Shown here in pieces: positions 31,797-40,000 of a DNA stretch of 62,278 nucleotides. The translations under genes were made by a program, and so were the position numbers. Numbering within the stretch: position 1 is the first letter of the stretch; each line of letters begins with the position of its first letter. Source of the stretch: Prasinococcaceae sp. CCMP 1430 (lineage: Eukaryota > Prasinodermophyta > Palmophyllophyceae > Prasinococcales > Prasinococcaceae); the NCBI GenBank assembly GCA_013416795.1, contig RQSC01001231.1:1-62278 (forward strand), read 5' to 3'. The notes under the pieces were generated by a model. That model was not told where the DNA came from and made no database searches. It saw only the letters and a program-made list of their open reading frames with translations.

Positions 31797-31946
31797 ATGG
31801 GCGCTGGGCAGCAGTTCCCGATGCCTGGCTACGGAGGAATGATGGCGCAGCCGCCCATGCAAACGATGGACCCTGCCATGATGGCGCAGTTCCACTCCGC
31901 GGGCATGGCGCCTGGCATGCCAGGGCCGGGCGCGCCGGGGCCGTGA
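31797..31946 (+). CDS. Short Met/Pro/Gly-rich ORF, possible terminal exon
   Basis: Forty-nine codons (GQQFPMPGYGGMMAQPP, then MMAQFHSAGMAPGMPGPG) end in TGA at 31944-31946. The composition resembles the disordered tails of RNA-binding or transcription proteins. The frame is open upstream to a CAG acceptor-like site near 31772, so it may be the last exon of a gene whose other exons were lost at 30974. Confidence 0.3.
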   Translation: MGAGQQFPMPGYGGMMAQPPMQTMDPAMMAQFHSAGMAPGMPGPGAPGP

Positions 31947-32218
31947 GCTGAGCCGCTCGTGTCGCGGCGTGGCCTTTCTTCCAGGCGTGGAGGCTTGAGA
32001 GTGCATGCTCCTCTAGCTAAGCAAGCCTTTCGAGACTGCGGCGATGAGGGTCTGGGGTCTTCCTTCACAAACGCGCGAGCGCGACCTGAATGGACACGCG
32101 TCAGCGCCACGGCGCACCAGCGGCCACACGTTGAAAAAAAAAAACTCCATAGGATATTATCACCGTCGCCGCGAAACCTCGCCTGAATCACGCCACGGCG
32201 CGCGAGCCGCGCGCACGT

Positions 32219-32749
32219 TCATGCCGAGCGCTCGCCGCCGCCGCCGCCCTGGACACCCTTGTGCGCGTTGTACCGACGCTCGACCTCCTCTGCCAGGGCC
32301 GCGCCTGTGGGCGTGCGCCACTTGCCACGCGTCGAGTTGAAGAAGCCGCTGAGGTCCATCCCCTGCGCCTGCTCGTACTCATTGGCCTGCACAATCATCT
32401 CGAGCTTGTCGAAGTCCTTGACGAGGTTGGCCTCCTTCGTCTCGCCAGCCTCGTATTCATTCCACAGTGCCGCCACCTCGGCGGCCGCCGCGCCGCCACC
32501 TAGCATCTCTTTGATGCTCTCGAGCGCCTCGGCCTCGCGCCTGTGCTTCTCCTCGTCCGAGACGCCGCAGTGCGGCGTGATGTCACCCACGAGCGCTTCG
32601 GCCATGTCGTGCACGAGCGCCATCTTGATGCAGCGCGACGCGTCGGTGCCCTCGGCCCCAGCGAGCACGAGCGCAAGCGACGCCATGCGGAAGGAGTGGT
32701 CCGCGACTGACTCGGGCTCAGAGACCCCGCTGCGCACCCATCCGGTGCG
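32219..32749 (-). CDS. HDDC2-like HD-domain 5'-deoxynucleotidase, 5' incomplete
   Basis: The exon starts after a CAG acceptor at 32750 with RTGWVRSGVSEPESVADHSF, which aligns with internal residues of HDDC2/YfbR proteins. No ATG is in frame, so a short first exon is missing. It probably lies beyond the N at 32873. HD-domain metal ligands are the His of VADHSFRM, the His-Asp of LVHDMAE and the later Asp of VKDFDKLEMIVQA. EEKHRREAEA is typical of the HDDC2 family, which dephosphorylates deoxynucleoside 5'-monophosphates. The Gly-rich tail (GGGGGERSA) is non-conserved. Confidence 0.88.
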   Translation of the reverse strand, partial: RTGWVRSGVSEPESVADHSFRMASLALVLAGAEGTDASRCIKMALVHDMAEALVGDITPHCGVSDEEKHRREAEALESIKEMLGGGAAAAEVAALWNEYEAGETKEANLVKDFDKLEMIVQANEYEQAQGMDLSGFFNSTRGKWRTPTGAALAEEVERRYNAHKGVQGGGGGERSA

Positions 32750-33018
32750 CTGCGAAGCGAGTGCGTGCAGGAGCGCCGGCGCGGGCGACCGCCTCTCGAG
32801 TCAGCGGCAGGCGCGGGCGCGCGTCTGCACGCTCGGGCGCGCGCACGCGCGCGGCTGCCGGGCGTCCCACACNCACACACTCCCCCCCTGCTCCCCTCCC
32901 TCCCTCCCCTCTTGGGCGGGCTCCCGGCCGCAGCAGCAGCAGCGGCGGCGCCAACAGAGCGCGCGCAGAGCGGCGGCGGCAGCCGGCAGAGGTGGCGGAG
33001 CCCCACCAGCCAGCAGCC

Positions 33019-33915
33019 ATGGCGATAGGCGAGCTGGACTTCAGCGACCCGGCGACCGGCCGCCCGAAGGACGGCTGGCCGCCGAAGAACGAGGCCGAGA
33101 AGTTCGTGTACGTGCTCACGCGCCGCGACCGGGCGATGAAGGTGTGGAACAACGTGTACCAGTGCCGGCGCTGCGGGCTGCGCATCACCGGCCAGCCCGC
33201 CAAGATTCGCTGCCACAACACCGGCGTGCCCGAGGGCAACGTGCACTGCAGGCCGTGCACCAACCCGGACCCGGTCGCGGTCAAGCTCTTCTCGTCGATG
33301 GTGCGCACCGCGCCCAAGGGGCGCTACGTCGGCAAGTCGCCCAAGGCGCAGGGCACCAAGCAGGTGAAGGGCCACGCGCCCAACAAGGTGCTGGTGCTGG
33401 CCACGGGCGGCACCATCGACAAGGACTACACCAAGCAGGTCGACGGCGCCGGCTTCGAGTTCGGCTCCGAGCCGGCGGTCACGCGCATCCTCGAGCAGGT
33501 GACCACCAAGGGGAGTGTGCAGATCAAGGTGCAGCTGCACAGCAGCAAGGACAGCACGCAGATGACCGACGAGGACCGCTACGCGCTCGCGCAGGCCGTC
33601 GTCACTGCCAAGCAGCACAAGATCGTCGTGACGCACGGCACCGACACCATGCTCAAGAGCGCCCAGGTGGTCGAGGACGCCCTCATCAACTCGGGCAACC
33701 CGATGGTCAAGACGGTCGTCTTCACGGGCGCCAACAAGCCGCAGCGCTTCGCGCAGGGCGACGCCTCCTTCAACGTCGGCGCGGCCTTCGGCTGCCTGTC
33801 GGTCGCGCCGCCCGGCGTGTACGTCTCCATGGGAGGCGCCGCGCGCCTCGCCAGCGCGTGCGTGCGCGACGAGACCACGGGCGCCTTCACCGGCAAGCGC
33901 GCCAGGACCGAGTGA
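33019..33915 (+). CDS. Zinc-ribbon / short asparaginase-like fusion
   Basis: A 298-aa ORF from the ATG at 33019. Residues about 45-90 hold CRRC...CH...HCRPC, a probable four-Cys zinc ribbon. After a Lys-rich linker, residues about 125-290 match the N-terminal domain of type I/II L-asparaginase: VLVLATGGTIDKD (first catalytic Thr), IVVTHGTDTMLKSA (Thr-Asp pair) and KTVVFTGANKPQRFAQGDA (Lys-region). The protein ends at GVYVSMGG..., so the C-terminal asparaginase domain is absent; normal enzymes are about 320-350 aa without a zinc ribbon. Whether it hydrolyses asparagine, or binds nucleic acid or protein, is open. The N at 32873 is about 146 bp upstream, so an upstream exon cannot be excluded. 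Confidence 0.8.
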   Translation: MAIGELDFSDPATGRPKDGWPPKNEAEKFVYVLTRRDRAMKVWNNVYQCRRCGLRITGQPAKIRCHNTGVPEGNVHCRPCTNPDPVAVKLFSSMVRTAPKGRYVGKSPKAQGTKQVKGHAPNKVLVLATGGTIDKDYTKQVDGAGFEFGSEPAVTRILEQVTTKGSVQIKVQLHSSKDSTQMTDEDRYALAQAVVTAKQHKIVVTHGTDTMLKSAQVVEDALINSGNPMVKTVVFTGANKPQRFAQGDASFNVGAAFGCLSVAPPGVYVSMGGAARLASACVRDETTGAFTGKRARTE

Positions 33916-34644
33916 GGCGGCCGGCGCACGAGGCGATGAGCGGCGCCCGAGAGGCGCCCTCGGATGAGACACACAGAGTGACCGACCGCGTGACGCTCCC
34001 GGCTCACATGCAACCAGCTCCGCGCACACGCGCAGATGGGACGACGGCGTGGGCGCTCAACGCCGCGGCCCAAGCAATAGGCTGCCCCCCACTCTCACCC
34101 CCACCCCCACGAACGAGCGGACACGCGGCAGCTGCGCGTGCTCCGGCGCGCAAACACCCCCCCCTACCTTGTCCACTTCTTCACGCGAACTAACAACCGC
34201 ATGGCACACGCCGTGATGCTGCCAGGCGAGCGCCAAAGCGGTCGGCACACACAGAACTAGCCCGTTCACGCAATAATACATATATTTCTGGCGGGCTGCC
34301 ACCCACCACATTTGATTTATCACACGTCGGCCAGTTTACATGGAGTGCGACACGCGGCCGGACGCTTGGGCACAGTCAGTGTCGGCGTGTCTGCGCTTGC
34401 TAGAGAGTATGGTACAGGTGCAGCCGCCACGCGTCGACCGCGGGGCGCGAATGCTCACCCGCCGCGGGCGCTCACACGCTCGCAGTCGTCAGCGACGGTG
34501 GGCTCATCAGAAGCAAGAAGAGTTCCAAGGGAGGAGCGGTGTGGCCGCGGCCCCAATGCTCGGGAAGTCGGCAGCGAGGTGCGACACAAAGCCCAGTGCA
34601 GCAGAGCGCGAGCGCTCGTGAGCCCAGGGCCAACGCGACACCGA
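33916..34644. other. Intergenic region, no gene seen
   Basis: Spacer between convergent genes. No conserved frame, RNA gene or clear repeat recognised. Confidence 0.35.
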
Positions 34645-36462
34645 TCAGGCCGCAGTCGTGACGTCCATCGCGGGCTCGGCAGCAGTGTAGAGCAGCGACA
34701 TGAGGTGCGCGCCCGACTCGCCCGGAAGGGCCTTCGTGCCTGCCGCACCCGGCGCGCCGGACGGGCCGGCGGTAGTTCCATCTGCCTGACGGCCGTTGGA
34801 GCCCCCGTCGTCGCCGCCGGCGGGTGCGATCGGCGCCCCCGGCTTCTGCAGCTGCTCCTGGCACAGGCAGCGCATCTCCTCGATCTGGCGCAGCCAGCGC
34901 TCGAGCTTGCTTCCCTCACCCGCCAACGCGGCGTCCATGGAGCGAAAGAGCTCCTCGGCAGCCGCGGTCGCCTTCGTGTCGGATGTGCCGGTCTTCCGCG
35001 CTTTCGAGTTGGACTCGTGGCGCGTTTTCTGCACGCGGTGCCTGCTGCGGCGAAGCGCCGCCAGCCGCCCCTTCGAGTCGGCGGCGAGAGCATCCAGCCA
35101 GCGCAACGTGGCCGCTACGACGGCGTGCTTGCCCGTCGGCGTCGCGAGCGCTTCGATGCACTGAGGGAGTCGCTCCGCCAGGCCACGCAGGCGCTCGGCG
35201 TCGACGGGAGCGCCCAGCTCCACCACCCGCTGCTCTGAGGCGCCAACGACGAATTGCAGCGCCTCCGCCGAAGTGGGCGGCGGCTTGGGCGGCTTGGGAG
35301 GCACGACGACGGGCTCGACTTTCACGCGCGGCGGACGGGGCGGGCGTTTGCCGCTCCTCCGCCTAGGCGTCGCACCATCGCCGTCGTCGGCGCTGCGGCG
35401 CGCGCGGGCGCCCGACCTCGACCCAGAACGCGCCGCCGATGGCTTGGCTGTGAAGGGGCTGACACCCGTCGCCTGCAGCAGGAGGTCCAGCCCCCCGAGC
35501 GCGTCCATATCCATCTCGTCGACGGTGTCCTCATCGTCGTCGTCGTCGTCCTCCCCCTCGCTGTCGTCCACAGTAGCGCGAGGAGCCTCCTTGGGCTGCG
35601 CTCTGCGCCTCTTGCCCGAGGACACGCTCCTACCGCCGGAGCTGCCGCGACTGGTGCGCGCCGCCTTGGTCGCCCCTGCGCCGGCGCGCGCGCGCTTCTT
35701 CGCCTTGGGCGGTGCGGACGTGGCCGCCGCCCCTGCGCCGCGCTTGAGGGCGCCCTTGCCTCTTGGCACCGGAAGCTCGGACACGGTCGTGGTAAAGCGC
35801 TTCGGCATGGACGTGTTGCGCCTGCTGCGCCCGCCAGCGGGGGCCGGCACCTCTGCGTCTGGCGCCAAATCTTTGCCTGCCACCATGGCCGCTGCGCCCT
35901 CTTGCGGCGGTCCTGGCGCCCCCTCGTCGCCCGCCCCGCTGCGCGGGGCGTCACCGCCCCGCCCGTCGACCTCGTCGCCCGCCTGTGCCCCTTCTTCGCG
36001 CCCGACCTCGGCCGGGCGCCTGCGCGCGCCCGCCCAGAAGCGCGGCATGCTCCTTGGAGCTCGGCGGGTGCGGCGCGCGGCGCGCGGCGCGCGGACGCTG
36101 CGACAGGCCTCTTCCGCTGCGCAGGCGCAGGCAATGCAGCCTATCTTTCCTGCAGGCAGCTCCATAACCTCCTCGCTACCGCCGCGTGCCACGCGCGCCA
36201 GCCGCCGATACGCACCGATAGCGTGGAGCGCCTCGGGCAGCAGCGACATGATGGTCACGCCGCACGTGGTCGCCGCCAGCGCTGGTAATTGCCAGGCCGT
36301 GGCCGCAGACCGCGTAGCCGTCCACCACTGCGCGGCCTGCAGAAGCGCCGCGAACGCGAGCGAGTGCGGCCGCAAGGGGCCGAGCCACGCGTTGGCGCCC
36401 GAGCATCCCAGAGCGAGGGCTGAGAGCGCCAGCTGCAGAGCGCAGCAGGCAGAGGCGAGCAT
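34645..36462 (-). CDS. Putative nuclear protein with hydrophobic N-terminus
   Basis: A 605-aa ORF from the ATG at 36462, 29 bp from the N at 36491. The first ~95 residues contain three to four hydrophobic segments (ALQLALSALALGCSG, HSLAFAALLQAAQWW, LPALAATTCGVTIMSLL). From about residue 139 (ATG at 36048) the composition changes: basic stretches (KAKKRARAGAG, GKRRRAQPK) like nuclear localisation signals, an acidic run of Asp/Glu, a Pro-rich PPRVKVEPVVVPPKP, then a helical C-terminal region (ERLRGLAERLPQCIEALATP and RRSRHRVQKTRHE). The two halves look like different proteins. They may be two genes, or one joined by a missed intron or at the assembly join. No family recognised. Confidence 0.55.
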   Translation of the reverse strand: MLASACCALQLALSALALGCSGANAWLGPLRPHSLAFAALLQAAQWWTATRSAATAWQLPALAATTCGVTIMSLLPEALHAIGAYRRLARVARGGSEEVMELPAGKIGCIACACAAEEACRSVRAPRAARRTRRAPRSMPRFWAGARRRPAEVGREEGAQAGDEVDGRGGDAPRSGAGDEGAPGPPQEGAAAMVAGKDLAPDAEVPAPAGGRSRRNTSMPKRFTTTVSELPVPRGKGALKRGAGAAATSAPPKAKKRARAGAGATKAARTSRGSSGGRSVSSGKRRRAQPKEAPRATVDDSEGEDDDDDDEDTVDEMDMDALGGLDLLLQATGVSPFTAKPSAARSGSRSGARARRSADDGDGATPRRRSGKRPPRPPRVKVEPVVVPPKPPKPPPTSAEALQFVVGASEQRVVELGAPVDAERLRGLAERLPQCIEALATPTGKHAVVAATLRWLDALAADSKGRLAALRRSRHRVQKTRHESNSKARKTGTSDTKATAAAEELFRSMDAALAGEGSKLERWLRQIEEMRCLCQEQLQKPGAPIAPAGGDDGGSNGRQADGTTAGPSGAPGAAGTKALPGESGAHLMSLLYTAAEPAMDVTTAA

Positions 36463-37020
36463 CGACACCACCGACCACAGTGCGAGGCTGNCGGCCCCCG
36501 GAAACGATCCGGCGTCCCGCGCGCCGCGCCGCGCCGCGCCGCGTCAGCGGACGTCGCTGATCGTGCGGATGCCGACTCTGGCTGACGCGTTCCCGAGCGG
36601 TGGCGCGGCGGGAGCGTGCTCGCCCGTGGGTACATGTATCATCGAAACACATTCAGAAAGAACCGGAGGGGCGCGCGGGGCGGCGGCGGCCCGGCCGGCC
36701 GCGAACGCACCCGCAACGAAAACGAAAAGGCGCGCGCGCGCGCGCGAACGCGGGCGAAAGCGAAAGCGAAAGCGAAGGCGAAAGCGAAAGCGCCGCGGCG
36801 AAGGAAAAAAAAACGACCGGCCGACCGACCGAACGAGCGCGAACGCTGGGGCGGATGGGTATCGCGGGCGGGGCCGGGCGCGCCGCGCGCCGCGCGCGGA
36901 TCTGAAACGCCCGCCTTCCCTGGCGCGGCCGCGGAGGGACGGGGGCGCGCCAAAAGGCGCGCGCTCGNCGCGCGCGCGTGCCGCGGCCGCCGGCGAGCGC
37001 GCCCCGAGTGCGCGGCGCCG
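36463..37020. other. Spacer holding two Ns and a purine repeat
   Basis: Contains the Ns at 36491 and 36968. Between them is a short piece with a GCGAAA-type minisatellite (about 36755-36802). No gene supported. Confidence 0.4.
36755..36802 (+). repeat. GCGAAA hexanucleotide repeat
   Basis: About eight tandem copies of GCGAAA/GCGAAG form a purine-rich strand asymmetry. Confidence 0.85.
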
Positions 37021-40000
37021 ATGCTGGCGCTGGTGGCCGCCGCGGTGCTTGCCTTGGCGCTGCCCGCTGGAGGCGAGATGTCAGGTGCGTCCCGGGAGCC
37101 GGTGCGGCTGCAGCCGGCGCCACCGCTGCCGCTGCCGGTGCTGCTGCCACAATCGTCGCTGCTGCTGCCATCGCCGCCGCTGCTGCTCGCGCCCCTGCTC
37201 CCGCCGATGCTGCTATGGCTGCTGCTGCTGTAGCTGCGGTAGTGGCAGCAGTTGCCCGATGCAGGGCCACGCGACGGCGCCGCGCCGCGCTGCGCCCTGC
37301 AATAGAACGCAGCTGACGCTCCTCCACGCGCCCCTACCGAACACGCGCTGCCATCTCGCCAACTCGCAGTGACGTCGGTGCAGCCGCGCGCTCTGCCGCT
37401 GCGCGGTGGCACCACCGTCACCGTCCATGGCACTGGCTTCGTTGACGCGCCGACGCTTTCGTGCAGGTTCGGCCTCTCGGACGTGCCAGCGTACTTCGAC
37501 AGCACGGGCACGCTGCACTGCATCTCGCCACAGGGACCCGCGGGCTTCGCTGCAGTCCAAATCGCGCTAGGTGGGGACGGCGACGGCGACGGCGACATCA
37601 CCCGTTCGTCAGACACCACCGTGCTATTTCGAGCGCCACCGTTGGTGACGGCGGTGTCGCCCGCGGTGGGTGTCGCTCATGTGCCGACTAGCGTGCACGT
37701 CTTTGGAGGCAACCTCGTCGCCGGCACTGCGTGCGGCGTGCGCACAAGGGCTGGTACCGCGGAACTGCCCGGCGCTCGCGTCAGCAGTGCGCTGACGCGC
37801 TGCGAGGTCGGGCCGCTGGCGATTGGACTCCACACGCTTGGAGCTGGCCTTGCCTCAGCGGATGAATCGGTGCCGCTTGTGCTGGACTCAGAGCTGCCGT
37901 TTCCGGTCATGCGTGCGGGAGAGGGCGCAACTCGCGTGAAACCCCTGGTTACCGACGAGGGAGGTGGAGTTGTCGTCGAAGTCGACACCGGCGCAGTGCC
38001 AGACGTTTTGGGCGTCTCCTGTTCTTTTGGTACCACCACACATGTGCGCACCTGGCACTCGCGCAACGTCCTGAATTGCGCAGCTCCTGCGCGAGCGCCT
38101 GGCCCGACGCTGCTCGCCCTATCGCCTGAGCAGTCGATCGCACGCCTGGGCGACGGAGAGCGTTTCACGTACGTCTCGACTGCAGGCCCATTTGAGATTG
38201 TGCCAATGATGACGGCAGCCAGCGGTGGCACCTTAGTAACTGTGACCGGAGACAGCTTGCTAAACGGAGCTGTCAGTTGTCTATTTGATGGCAAGGAGGT
38301 GCCAGCTTCGGCAGGCAGTGGGGCGTCGTGGACTTGCGCGTCTCCTCGAACTGGTCCCGGATTCGTGCCATTGCATCTCGTGAACCACGGGACCACGGTC
38401 GCATCCTCGCAAGTGCACGCGGTGGCGGAGGCGTCTTTGACCTCCTCACAGCCTCAATACTCAGTCGAGGATGCGACGATCGTGCGTCTGCAAGGCGAGC
38501 ATCTGCACGCTCGCGTGGCCTGCGACCTTCGATACGGACAACCATCCGCAGTACACTTCGTGTCAACAGGGGTGGTCTTCTGCATACAGACCACCCAAAG
38601 CTCGTCGTCAGTCTCAGTAATCGAGGTAGACGACGTGCGCAGAGGGGCTGTGCCGTCTGTCGACACCAGTGACGTGGCCGTCATGCAAGAGGAGGGCGGA
38701 GATGTGGTCGCGATCCAAGGCGATGGCTTCACCACAGACAACAGCATCACAGTGCACGTTGGAAGCATAGCGCTCAATGCTGCAAAAACACATTCGTCGA
38801 GTGCTCTCGAATTCATCGCACCCGCAACAAAATCCAACAGATACGACCTGGCAATATCGATTGACAAACAAACCCATTCAAACACAATCACCATTCAATC
38901 AAACCAACAGATCATCCCTCGGGAAATCGAACCGATTCAAGGGCCCGCGAGCGGCGGCTCGATGGTGTCCGTGCACGGCTCGGGCGTGGGCGCCTCGAGC
39001 GCGCTCTCGCTGGGCTCGTCTCGCAGCGCCGCGTCTTCTTCTTCGTCCGACGGCGCTTCGCTGTCCGGCGTGTCGCCGGCGTCTTCCTCGGGCGCCGGCT
39101 TCGTGGGCGTGGGCGTGGTGACGGGCTCCGGCTCGGTGTCCTGGGGCTTCGGCGTGGTGTACGAGTACGCCGAGGACTCCGTGGTGGAGTCGGTGCGTCC
39201 GCGCACCGGCGCGGAGGGCACGCTGCTTTCGGTGGGCGGCGCCCACCTGGTGGGCCCCTCGCCGGGCTGCGCGCCCGTGTCGAGCGGCCTCCGCGTGTGC
39301 GAGGGCGGCCGCGAGACGTCTCTGGCTGGCTTTTCGTTGCGCTCGGTGGGCTCGGTGGACTCCATCGAGCCCTCCGTGGGCGGCGAGGAGGGCGGCTCGG
39401 TGGTTTCGGTGGTCGGCAGCGTGTCTTCGCTGGCCGAGGCCGGGCTGGCCGCGTGCGCCTTCGGCGCGGTGGGCGGCATCACCGCCGCCCGCGGCGGCGC
39501 GGACACGCTTGAGTGCGCCTCCCCCGCGCGCGCGGCGGGCTCTTCCTCCGTGGAGGCGAGCGCGCACGGCCACGCGCACGAGTACACGACGAGCGGCGAG
39601 CAGTTCACCCACCTGAGCGGCTCGCTGGTGGAGTCGGTGTGGCCGCTGAGCGGCCCCGCGAGCGGCGGCTCGATGGTGTCCGTGCACGGCTCGGGCGTGG
39701 GCGCCTCGAGCGCGCTCTCGCTGGGCTCGTCTCGCAGCGCCGCGTCTTCTTCTTCGTCCGACGGCGCTTCGCTGTCCGGCGTGTCGCCGGCGTCTTCCTC
39801 GGGCGCCGGCTTCGTGGGCGTGGGCGTGGTGACGGGCTCCGGCTCGGTGTCCTGGGGCTTCGGCGTGGTGTACGAGTACGCCGAGGACATGTTGTTTCAG
39901 AAATTTTATCCTCACTTCTTCAGTGTGGGATCCGTGGCGAATGTCGAAGGGTCACATTTTGCTCTTTCATTACTTAGGCAGAAGATTGATATTGCTACAG

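Noticed and set aside
35273-37372. Plus-strand 699-aa frame
   Set aside because: Antisense to the nuclear-like gene, crosses two Ns and a hexanucleotide repeat; no conserved motif.
38899-39915. Minus-strand 338-aa Arg/His-rich frame
   Set aside because: Antisense reading of the GC-rich block in the IPT gene; its internal repeats simply mirror the sense repeats.
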